Below, piece after piece: positions 37,001 through 48,115 of a DNA stretch of 64,000 nt. The notes under the pieces were generated by a model that worked only from the letters and a program-made list of their open reading frames with translations, was not told the DNA's origin and ran no database searches. The DNA lies in the NCBI GenBank assembly GCA_037893245.1, contig JBAIAA010000020.1, positions 868,001 through 932,000 of the forward strand. The letters run 5' to 3'. How positions within the stretch are numbered: the first letter of the stretch is position 1; every line of letters starts with the position of its first letter. A program made the translations under genes and the position numbers. The stretch comes from Crossaster papposus. Lineage: Eukaryota > Echinodermata > Asteroidea > Velatida > Solasteridae.

Positions 37001-37487
37001 CTTTTGGTGTGAATATTAAAAAATGTAATTGGCTAACCTACTAAAAATTGAAAAGAAATGGAAAGATAAAGACCAAGACAATAATCTGATTGTTGTTTGA
37101 GAAACCCCAGTGATGTCGGTGTGCAAGAAACTTGGTCGTGAACATTGTTGATTTTACACTGTTTTCAATGGGACTTGAATTAGGCAGGTGCACCCCATAG
37201 GGTGCACCACCCTAATTGTAAGGAACATTTCTACGCTAGCTCATTTGCATTAAAAGTGCCCCCACAATTTCTTTTGAAAACGGATGCCGTTTGGTGAAAG
37301 AAATGGTGGGATTGTGTAAATATAGCATAGGATCAACTCCCTGGTTTTTGAGCTTCAATCCGAGGGCAGACTTGACAAAATTACGGTTGAAAAATGGGTC
37401 CTAATTGCCCTAGAACGTGGAGGGATGCCATTTGTAAAATGGCTGCTTGCAGGCTCGGGAAGTATCACTTTTCGGGAGGTGTGTTTC
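34036..37487 (+). repeat. 7-unit higher-order repeat, copy 2 (no MITE)
   Basis: Order: 50-bp duplication unit (34036), B with 413g (34572), A (35058), B with 413g (35544), A (36030), type C (36516), 195c (37002). The first, second, third, sixth and seventh members agree with the preceding block in type. The fourth and fifth are replaced by another B(413g)+A dimer, so the MITE unit has no counterpart. Confidence 0.88.
34113..34212 (+). repeat. 50-bp tandem duplication inside a unit, copy 2
   Basis: The same duplication with the same endpoints as at 30471, in the first unit of the next 7-unit block. Identical breakpoints indicate descent from one event and spread with the block. Confidence 0.97.
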
Positions 37488-37564
37488 TTTTGGTGTGAAT
37501 ATTAAAAAATGTAATTGGCTAACCTACTAAAAATTGAAAAGAAATGGAAAGATAAAGACCAAGA

Positions 37565-37664
37565 CAATAATCTGATTGTTGTTTGAGAAACCCCAGTGAT
37601 GTCGGTGTGCAAGACAATAATCTGATTGTTGTTTGAGAAACCCCAGTGATGTCGGTGTGCAAGA
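37565..37664 (+). repeat. 50-bp tandem duplication inside a unit, copy 3
   Basis: Third occurrence with identical endpoints, 3452 bp after the second (7 x 486 + 50). It marks the start of the third block of the 7-unit series. Confidence 0.97.
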
Positions 37665-39400
37665 AACTTGGTCGTGAACATTGTTGATTTTACACTGTTT
37701 TCAATGGGACTTGAATTAGGCAGGTGCACCCTATAGGGTGCACCACCCTAATTGTAAGGAACATTTCTACGCTAGCTCATTTGCATTAAAAGTGCCCCCA
37801 CAATTTCTTTTGAAAACGGATGCCGTTTGGTGAAAGAAATGGTGGGATTGTGTAAATATAGCATAGGATCAACTCCCTGGTTTTTGAGCTTCAATCCGAG
37901 GGCAGACTTGACAAAATTACGGTTGAAAAATGGGTCCTAATTGCCCTAGAACGTGGAGGGATGCCATTTGTAAAATGGCTGCTTGCAGGCTCGGGAAGTA
38001 TCACTTTTCGGGAGGTGTGTTTCTTTTGGTGTGAATATTAAAAAATGTAATTGGCTAACCTACTAAAAATTGAAAAGAAATGGAAAGATAAAGACCAAGA
38101 CAATAATCTGATTGTTGTTTGAGAAACCCCAGTGATGTCGGTGTGCAAGAAACTTGGTCGTGAACATTGTTGATTTTACACTGTTTTCAATGGGACTTGA
38201 ATTACGCAGGTGCATCCTATAGGGTGCACCACCCTAATTGTAAGGAACATTTCTACGCTAGCTCATTTGCATTAAAAGTGCCCCCACAATTTCTTTTGAA
38301 AACGGATGCCGTTTGGTGAAAGAAATGGTGGGATTGTGTAAATATAGCATTGGATCAACTCCCTGGTTTTTGAGCTTCAATCCGAGGGCAGACTTGACAA
38401 AATTACGGTTGAAAAATGGGTCCTAATTGCCCTAGGACGTGGAGGGATGCCATTTGTAAAATGGCTGCTTGCAGGCTCGGGAAGTATCACTTTTCGGGAG
38501 GTGTGTTTCTTTTGGTGTGAATATTAAAAAATGTAATTGGCTAACCTACTAAAAATTGAAAAGAAATGGAAAGATAAAGACCAAGACAATAATCTGATTG
38601 TTGTTTGAGAAACCCCAGTGATGTCGGTGTGCAAGAAACTTGGTCGTGAACATTGTTGATTTTACACTGTTTTCAATGGGACTTGAATTAGGCAGGTGCA
38701 CCCTATAGGGTGCACCACCCTAATTGTAAGGAACATTTCTACGCTAGCTCATTTGCATTAAAAGTGCCCCCACAATTTCTTTTGAAAACGGATGCCGTTT
38801 GGTGAAAGAAATGGTGGGATTGTGTAAATATAGCATAGGATCAACTCCCTGGTTTTTGAGCTTCAATCCGAGGGCAGACTTGACAAAATTACGGTTGAAA
38901 AATGGGTCCTAATTGCCCTAGAACGTGGAGGGATGCCATTTGTAAAATGGCTGCTTGCAGGCTCGGGAAGTATCACTTTTCGGGAGGTGTGTTTCTTTTG
39001 GTGTGAATATTAAAAAATGTAATTGGCTAACCTACTAAAAATTGAAAAGAAATGGAAAGATAAAGACCAAGACAATAATCTGATTGTTGTTTGAGAAACC
39101 CCAGTGATGTCGGTGTGCAAGAAACTTGGTCGTGAACATTGTTGATTTTACACTGTTTTCAATGGGACTTGAATTAGGCAGGTGCACCCTATAGGGTGCA
39201 CCACCCTAATTGTAAGGAACATTTCTACGCTAGCTCATTTGCATTAAAAGTGCCCCCACAATTTCTTTTGAAAACGGATGCCGTTTGGTGAAAGAAATGG
39301 TGGGATTGTGTAAATATAGCATAGGATCAACTCCCTGGTTTTTGAGCTTCAATCCGAGGGCAGACTTGACAAAATTACGGTTGAAAAATGGGTCCTAATT

Positions 39401-39581
39401 CAGAGGCGTGTGCAGGATTTTTTCCTGCGGGGGGCTGAATCAAATCATTATTTTTTTTTTCGTTTTTTCTTTCGTTTTTTTTTCCTCCTTTCCTTCTTTT
39501 TTCTCTTTCATTTTTTTTTTGGGATCCGCGCGTGCGGGGGGCTTCAGCCCCCAAAGCCCCCCCCCCCTGGACACGCCAATG
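39401..39581. mobile_element. MITE-like DNA transposon, copy 2 (181 bp)
   Basis: Same element, same target position and same TAATT flanks (39396-39400, 39582-39586) as at 32307. It has GGGGGGCTG and CCTCCTTTCC with 11 C in the C run. It lies in the fourth unit of the third 7-unit block, the same block position as the copy at 32307. Confidence 0.87.
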
Positions 39582-40153
39582 TAATTGCCCTAGAACGTGG
39601 AGGGATGCCATTTGTAAAATGGCTGCTTGCAGGCTCGGGAAGTATCACTTTTCGGGAGGTGTGTTTCTTTTGGTGTGAATATTAAAAAATGTAATTGGCT
39701 AACCTACTAAAAATTGAAAAGAAATGGAAAGATAAAGACCAAGACAATAATCTGATTGTTGTTTGAGAAACCCCAGTGATGTCGGTGTGCAAGAAACTTG
39801 GTCGTGAACATTGTTGATTTTACACTGTTTTCAATGGGACTTGAATTACGCAGGTGCATCCTATAGGGTGCACCACCCTAATTGTAAGGAACATTTCTAC
39901 GCTAGCTCATTTGCATTAAAAGTGCCCCCACAATTTCTTTTGAAAACGGATGCCGTTTGGTGAAAGAAATGGTGGGATTGTGTAAATATAGCATTGGATC
40001 AACTCCCTGGTTTTTGAGCTTCAATCCGAGGGCAGACTTGACAAAATTACGGTTGAAAAATGGGTCCTAATTGCCCTAGAACGTGGAGGGATGCCATTTG
40101 TAAAATGGCTGCTTGCAGGCTCGGGAAGTATCACTTTTCGGGAGGTGTGTTTC

Positions 40154-42283
40154 TTTTGGTGTGAATATTAAAAAATGTAATTGGCTAACCTACTAAAAAT
40201 TGAAAAGAAATGGAAAGATAAAGACCAAGACAATAATCTGATTGTTGTTTGAGAAACCCCAGTGATGTCGGTGTGCAAGAAACTTGGTCGTGAACATTGT
40301 TGATTTTACACTGTTTTCAATGGGACTTGAATTACGCAGGTGCATCCTATAGGGTGCACCACCCTAATTGTAAGGAACATTTCTACGCTAGCTCATTTGC
40401 ATTAAAAGTGCCCCCACAATTTCTTTTGAAAACGGATGCCGTTTGGTGAAAGAAATGGTGGGATTGTGTAAATATAGCATTGGATCAACTCCCTGGTTTT
40501 TGAGCTTCAATCCGAGGGCAGACTTGACAAAATTACGGTTGAAAAATGGGTCCTAATTGCCCTAGAACGTGGAGGGATGCCATTTGTAAAATGGCTGCTT
40601 GCAGGCTCGGGAAGTATCACTTTTCGGGAGGTGTGTTTCTTTTGGTGTGAATATTAAAAAATGTAATTGGCTAACCTACTAAAAATTGAAAAGAAAGGGA
40701 AAGATAAAGACCAAGACAATAATCTGATTGTTGTTTGAGAAACCCCAGTGATGTCGGTGTGCAAGAAACTTGGTCGTGAACATTGTTGATTTTACACTGT
40801 TTTCAATGGGACTTGAATTAGGCAGGTGCACCCTATAGGGTGCACCACCCTAATTGTAAGGAACATTTCTACGCTAGCTCATTTGCAATAAAAGTGCCCC
40901 CACAATTTCTTTTGAAAACGGATGCCGTTTGGTGAAAGAAATGGTGGGATTGTGTAAATATAGCATAGGATCAACTCCCTGGTTTTTGAGCTTCAATCCG
41001 AGGGCAGACTTGACAAAATTACGGTTGAAAAATGGGTCCTAATTGCCCTAGAACGTGGAGGGATGCCATTTGTAAAATGGCTGCTTGCAGGCTCGGGAAG
41101 TATCACTTTTCGGGAGGTGTGTTTCTTTTGGTGTGAATATTAAAAAATGTAATTGGCTAACCTACTAAAAATTGAAAAGAAATGGAAAGATAAAGACCAA
41201 GACAATAATCTGATTGTTGTTTGAGAAACCCCAGTGATGTCGGTGTGCAAGAAACTTGGTCGTGAACATTGTTGATTTTACACTGTTTTCAATGGGACTT
41301 GAATTAGGCAGGTGCACCCTATAGGGTGCACCACCCTAATTGTAAGGAACATTTCTACGCTAGCTCATTTGCATTAAAAGTGCCCCCACAATTTATTTTG
41401 AAAACGGATGCCGTTTGGTGAAAGAAATGGTGGGATTGTGTAAATATAGCATAGGATCAACTCCCTGGTTTTTGAGCTTCAATCCGAGGGCAGACTTGAC
41501 AAAATTACGGTTGAAAAATGGGTCCTAATTGCCCTAGAACGTGGAGGGATGCCATTTGTAAAATGGCTGCTTGCAGGCTCGGGAAGTATCACTTTTCGGG
41601 AGGTGTGTTTCTTTTGGTGTGAATATTAAAAAATATAATTGGCTAACCTACTAAAAATTGAAAATAAATGGAAAGATAAAGACCAAGACAATAATCTGAT
41701 TGTTGTTTGAGAAACCCCAGTGATGTCGGTGTGCAAGAAACTTGGTCGTGAACATTGTTGATTTTACACTGTTTTCAATGGGACTTGAATTAGGCAGGTG
41801 CACCCTATAGGGTGCACCACCCTAATTGTAAGGAACATTTCTACGCTAGCTCATTTGCATTAAAAGTGCCCCCACAATTTCTTTTGAAAACGGATGCCGT
41901 TTGGTGAAAGAAATGGTGGGATTGTGTAAATATAGCATAGGATCAACTCCTTGGTTTTTGAGCTTCAATCCGAGGGCAGACTTGACAAAATTACGGTTGA
42001 AAAATGGGTCCTAATTCAGAGGCGTGTGCAGGATTTTTTCCTGCGGGGGGCTGAATCAAATCATTATTTTTTTTTTCGTTTTTTCTTTCGTTTTTTTTTC
42101 CTCCTTTCCTTCTTTTTTCTCTTTCATTTTTTTTTTGGGATCCGCGCGTGCGGGGGGCTTCAGCCCCCAAAGCCCCCCCCCCCTGGACACGCCAATGTAA
42201 TTGCCCTAGAACGTGGAGGGATGCCATTTGTAAAATGGCTGCTTGCAGGCTCGGGAAGTATCACTTTTCGGGAGGTGTGTTTC
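40154..42283 (+). repeat. 4-unit block, copy 1 (B, 58g, 270a, 24a/54t+MITE)
   Basis: Units: type B (40154), A with 58g (40640, also TTTGCAATAAAA), A with 270a (41126), 24a+54t with MITE (41612). The same series follows immediately at 42284, except that the fourth unit there has no MITE. Confidence 0.85.
42017..42197. mobile_element. MITE-like DNA transposon, copy 3 (181 bp)
   Basis: TAATT flanks at 42012-42016 and 42198-42202, with 11 C in the C run as in the copy at 39401. It sits in a unit whose 5' part is the 24a+54t subtype, unlike the hosts of the other copies, which points to exchange within the unit. Just upstream the unit has CTCCTTGG instead of CTCCCTGG, which opens a spurious 116-codon frame at 41951-42301. 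Confidence 0.87.
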
Positions 42284-44227
42284 TTTTGGTGTGAATATTA
42301 AAAAATGTAATTGGCTAACCTACTAAAAATTGAAAAGAAATGGAAAGATAAAGACCAAGACAATAATCTGATTGTTGTTTGAGAAACCCCAGTGATGTCG
42401 GTGTGCAAGAAACTTGGTCGTGAACATTGTTGATTTTACACTGTTTTCAATGGGACTTGAATTACGCAGGTGCATCCTATAGGGTGCACCACCCTAATTG
42501 TAAGGAACATTTCTACGCTAGCTCATTTGCATTAAAAGTGCCCCCACAATTTCTTTTGAAAACGGATGCCGTTTGGTGAAAGAAATGGTGGGATTGTGTA
42601 AATATAGCATTGGATCAACTCCCTGGTTTTTGAGCTTCAATCCGAGGGCAGACTTGACAAAATTACGGTTGAAAAATGGGTCCTAATTGCCCTAGAACGT
42701 GGAGGGATGCCATTTGTAAAATGGCTGCTTGCAGGCTCGGGAAGTATCACTTTTCGGGAGGTGTGTTTCTTTTGGTGTGAATATTAAAAAATGTAATTGG
42801 CTAACCTACTAAAAATTGAAAAGAAAGGGAAAGATAAAGACCAAGACAATAATCTGATTGTTGTTTGAGAAACCCCAGTGATGTCGGTGTGCAAGAAACT
42901 TGGTCGTGAACATTGTTGATTTTACACTGTTTTCAATGGGACATGAATTAGGCAGGTGCACCCTATAGGGTGCACCACCCTAATTGTAAGGAACATTTCT
43001 ACGCTAGCTCATTTGCATTAAAAGTGCCCCCACAATTTCTTTTGAAAACGGATGCCGTTTGGTGAAAGAAATGGTGGGATTGTGTAAATATAGCATAGGA
43101 TCAACTCCCTGGTTTTTGAGCTTCAATCCGAGGGCAGACTTGACAAAATTACGGTTGAAAAATGGGTCCTAATTGCCCTAGAACGTGGAGGGATGCCATT
43201 TGTAAAATGGCTGCTTGCAGGCTCGGGAAGTATCACTTTTCGGGAGGTGTGTTTCTTTTGGTGTGAATATTAAAAAATGTAATTGGCTAACCTACTAAAA
43301 ATTGAAAAGAAATGGAAAGATAAAGACCAAGACAATAATCTGATTGTTGTTTGAGAAACCCCAGTGATGTCGGTGTGCAAGAAACTTGGTCGTGAACATT
43401 GTTGATTTTACACTGTTTTCAATGGGACTTGAATTAGGCAGGTGCACCCTATAGGGTGCACCACCCTAATTGTAAGGAACATTTCTACGCTAGCTCATTT
43501 GCATTAAAAGTGCCCCCACAATTTATTTTGAAAACGGATGCCGTTTGGTGAAAGAAATGGTGGGATTGTGTAAATATAGCATAGGATCAACTCCCTGGTT
43601 TTTGAGCTTCAATCCGAGGGCAGACTTGACAAAATTACGGTTGAAAAATGGGTCCTAATTGCCCTAGAACGTGGAGGGATGCCATTTGTAAAATGGCTGC
43701 TTGCAGGCTCGGGAAGTATCACTTTTCGGGAGGTGTGTTTCTTTTGGTGTGAATATTAAAAAATATAATTGGCTAACCTACTAAAAATTGAAAATAAATG
43801 GAAAGATAAAGACCAAGACAATAATCTGATTGTTGTTTGAGAAACCCCAGTGATGTCGGTGTGCAAGAAACTTGGTCGTGAACATTGTTGATTTTACACT
43901 GTTTTCAATGGGACTTGAATTAGGCAGGTGCACCCTATAGGGTGCACCACCCTAATTGTAAGGAACATTTCTACGCTAGCTCATTTGCATTAAAAGTGCC
44001 CCCACAATTTCTTTTGAAAACGGATGCCGTTTGGTGAAAGAAATGGTGGGATTGTGTAAATATAGCATAGGATCAACTCCCTGGTTTTTGAGCTTCAATC
44101 CGAGGGCAGACTTGACAAAATTACGGTTGAAAAATGGGTCCTAATTGCCCTAGAACGTGGAGGGATGCCATTTGTAAAATGGCTGCTTGCAGGCTCGGGA
44201 AGTATCACTTTTCGGGAGGTGTGTTTC
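42284..44227 (+). repeat. 4-unit block, copy 2 (no MITE)
   Basis: Units: type B (42284), A with 58g (42770, also GGACATGAATT), A with 270a (43256), 24a+54t (43742). It is in register with the block at 40154. Confidence 0.85.
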
Positions 44228-47200
44228 TTTTGGTGTGAATATTAAAAAATTTAATTGGCTAACCTACTAAAAATTGAAAAGAAATGGAAAGATAAAGACC
44301 AAGACAATAATCTGATTGTTGTTTGAGAAACCCCAGTGATGTCGGTGTGCAAGAAACTTGGTCGTGAACATTGTTGATTTTACACTGTTTTCAATGGGAC
44401 TTGAATTAGGCAGGTGCACCCTATAGGGTGCACCACCCTAATTGTAAGGAACATTTCTACGCTAGCTCATTTGCATTAAAAGTGCCCCCACAATTTCTTT
44501 TGAAAACGGATGCCGTTTGGTGAAAGAAATGGTGGGATTGTGTAAATATAGCATAGGATCAACTCCCTGGTTTTTGAGCTTCAATCCGAGGGCAGACTTG
44601 ACAAAATTACGGTTGAAAAATGGGTCCTAATTGCCCTAGAACGTGGAGGGATGCCATTTGTAAAATGGCTGCTTGCAGGCTCGGGAAGTATCACTTTTCG
44701 GGAGGTGTGTTTCTTTTGGTGTGAATATTAAAAAATGTAATTGGCTAACCTACTAAAAATTGAAAAGAAATGGAAAGATAAAGACCAAGACAATAATCTG
44801 ATTGTTGTTTGAGAAACCCCAGTGATGTCGGTGTGCAAGAAACTTGGTCGTGAACATTGTTGATTTTACACTGTTTTCAATGGGACTTGAATTAGGCAGG
44901 TGCACCCTATAGGGTGCACCACCCTAATTGTAAGGAACATTTCTACGCTAGCTCATTTGCATTAAAAGTGCCCCCACAATTTATTTTGAAAACGGATGCC
45001 GTTTGGTGAAAGAAATGGTGGGATTGTGTAAATATAGCATAGGATCAACTCCCTGGTTTTTGAGCTTCAATCCGAGGGCAGACTTGACAAAATTACGGTT
45101 GAAAAATGGGTCCTAATTGCCCTAGAACGTGGAGGGATGCCATTTGTAAAATGGCTGCTTGCAGGCTCGGGAAGTATCACTTTTCGGGAGGTGTGTTTCT
45201 TTTGGTGTGAATATTAAAAAATATAATTGGCTAACCTACTAAAAATTGAAAATAAATGGAAAGATAAAGACCAAGACAATAATCTGATTGTTGTTTGAGA
45301 AACCCCAGTGATGTCGGTGTGCAAGAAACTTGGTCGTGAACATTGTTGATTTTACACTGTTTTCAATGGGACTTGAATTAGGCAGGTGCACCCTATAGGG
45401 TGCACCACCCTAATTGTAAGGAACATTTCTACGCTAGCTCATTTGCATTAAAAGTGCCCCCACAATTTATTTTGAAAACGGATGCCGTTTGGTGAAAGAA
45501 ATGGTGGGATTGTGTAAATATAGCATAGGATCAACTCCCTGGTTTTTGAGCTTCAATCCGAGGGCGGACTTGACAAAATTACGGTTGAAAAATGGGTCCT
45601 AATTGCCCTAGAACGTGGAGGGATGCCATTTGTAAAATGGCTGCTTGCAGGCTCGGGAAGTATCACTTTTCGGGAGGTGTGTTTCTTTTGGTGTGAATAT
45701 TAAAAAATTTAATTGGCTAACCTACTAAAAATTGAAAAGAAATGGAAAGATAAAGACCAAGACAATAATCTGATTGTTGTTTGAGAAACCCCAGTGATGT
45801 CGGTGTGCAAGAAACTTGGTCGTGAACATTGTTGATTTTACACTGTTTTCAATGGGACTTGAATTAGGCAGGTGCACCCTATAGGGTGCACCACCCTAAT
45901 TGTAAGGAACATTTCTACGCTAGCTCATTTGCATTAAAAGTGCCCCCACAATTTCTTTTGAAAACGGATGCCGTTTGGTGAAAGAAATGGTGGGATTGTG
46001 TAAATATAGCATAGGATCAACTCCCTGGTTTTTGAGCTTCAATCCGAGGGCAGACTTGACAAAATTACGGTTGAAAAATGGGTCCTAATTGCCCTAGAAC
46101 GTGGAGGGATGCCATTTGTAAAATGGCTGCTTGCAGGCTCGGGAAGTATCACTTTTCGGGAGGTGTGTTTCTTTTGGTGTGAATATTAAAAAATATAATT
46201 GGCTAACCTACTAAAAATTGAAAATAAATGGAAAGATAAAGACCAAGACAATAATCTGATTGTTGTTTGAGAAACCCCAGTGATGTCGGTGTGCAAGAAA
46301 CTTGGTCGTGAACATTGTTGATTTTACACTGTTTTCAATGGGACTTGAATTAGGCAGGTGCACCCTATAGGGTGCACCACCCTAATTGTAAGGAACATTT
46401 CTACGCTAGCTCATTTGCATTAAAAGTGCCCCCACAATTTCTTTTGAAAACGGATGCCGTTTGGTGAAAGAAATGGTGGGATTGTGTAAATATAGCATAG
46501 GATCAACTCCCTGGTTTTTGAGCTTCAATCCGAGGGCGGACTTGACAAAATTACGGTTGAAAAATGGGTCCTAATTGCCCTAGAACGTGGAGGGATGCCA
46601 TTTGTAAAATGGCTGCTTGCAGGCTCGGGAAGTATCACTTTTCGGGAGGTGTGTTTCTTTTGGTGTGAATATTAAAAAATTTAATTGGCTAACCTACTAA
46701 AAATTGAAAAGAAATGGAAAGATAAAGACCAAGACAATAATCTGATTGTTGTTTGAGAAACCCCAGTGATGTCGGTGTGCAAGAAACTTGGTCGTGAACA
46801 TTGTTGATTTTACACTGTTTTCAATGGGACTTGAATTAGGCAGGTGCACCCTATAGGGTGCACCACCCTAATTGTAAGGAACATTTCTACGCTAGCTCAT
46901 TTGCATTAAAAGTGCCCCCACAATTTCTTTTGAAAACGGATGCCGTTTGGTGAAAGAAATGGTGGGATTGTGTAAATATAGCATTGGATCAACTCCCTGG
47001 TTTTTGAGCTTCAATCCGAGGGCAGACTTGACAAAATTACGGTTGAAAAATGGGTCCTAATTGCCCTAGAACGTGAAGGGATGCCATTTGTAAAATGGCT
47101 GCTTGCAGGCTCGGGAAGTATCACTTTTCGGGAGGTGTGTTTCTTTTGGTGTGAATATTAAAAAATGTAATTGGCTAACCTACTAAAAATTGAAAAGAAA

Positions 47201-48115
47201 TGGAAAGATAAAGACCAAGACAATAATCTGATTGTTGTTTGAGAAACCCCAGTGATGTCGGTGTGCAAGAAACTTGGTCGTGAACATTGTTGATTTTACA
47301 CTGTTTTCAATGGGACTTGAATTAGGCAGGTGCACCCCATAGGGTGCACCACCCTAATTGTAAGGAACATTTCTACGCTAGCTCATTTGCATTAAAAGTG
47401 CCCCCACAATTTCTTTTGAAAACGGATGCCGTTTGGTGAAAGAAATGGTGGGATTGTGTAAATATAGCATAGGATCAACTCCCTGGTTTTTGAGCTTCAA
47501 TCCGAGGGCAGACTTGACAAAATTACGGTTGAAAAATGGGTCCTAATTGCCCTAGAACGTGGAGGGATGCCATTTGTAAAATGGCTGCTTGCAGGCTCGG
47601 GAAGTATCACTTTTCGGGAGGTGTGTTTCTTTTGGTGTGAATATTAAAAAATGTAATTGGCTAACCTACTAAAAATTGAAAAGAAATGGAAAGATAAAGA
47701 CCAAGACAATAATCTGATTGTTGTTTGAGAAACCCCAGTGATGTCGGTGTGCAAGAAACTTGGTCGTGAACATTGTTGATTTTACACTGTTTTCAATGGG
47801 ACTTGAATTAGGCAGGTGCACCCTATAGGGTGCACCACCCTAATTGTAAGGAACATTTCTACGCTAGCTCATTTGCATTAAAAGTGCCCCCACAATTTCT
47901 TTTGAAAACGGATGCCGTTTGGTGAAAGAAATGGTGGGATTGTGTAAATATAGCATAGGATCAACTCCCTGGTTTTTGAGCTTCAATCCGAGGGCAGACT
48001 TGACAAAATTACGGTTGAAAAATGGGTCCTAATTGCCCTAGAACGTGGAGGGATGCCATTTGTAAAATGGCTGCTTGCAGGCTCGGGAAGTATCACTTTT
48101 CGGGAGGTGTGTTTC
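44228..48115 (+). repeat. Mixed 24t / 24a+54t units
   Basis: Eight units: 24t (44228), 270a (44714), 24a+54t+270a+367g (45200), 24t (45686), 24a+54t+367g (46172), 24t with 328t and GTGAAGGG (46658), 195c (47144), plain A (47630). The 24a+54t and 24t units alternate, implying dimer amplification. 24t units follow 24a+54t units repeatedly here, at 27964-28450 and at 61123-61609. Confidence 0.8.

Larger units (their letters stand above)
37488..40153 (+). repeat. 7-unit higher-order repeat, copy 3 (incomplete)
   Basis: Order: 50-bp duplication unit (37488), B with 413g (38024), A (38510), A with MITE (38996), B (39668). This matches the first five members of the block at 30394, after which the series passes into the 4-unit pattern starting at 40154. 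Confidence 0.82.
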
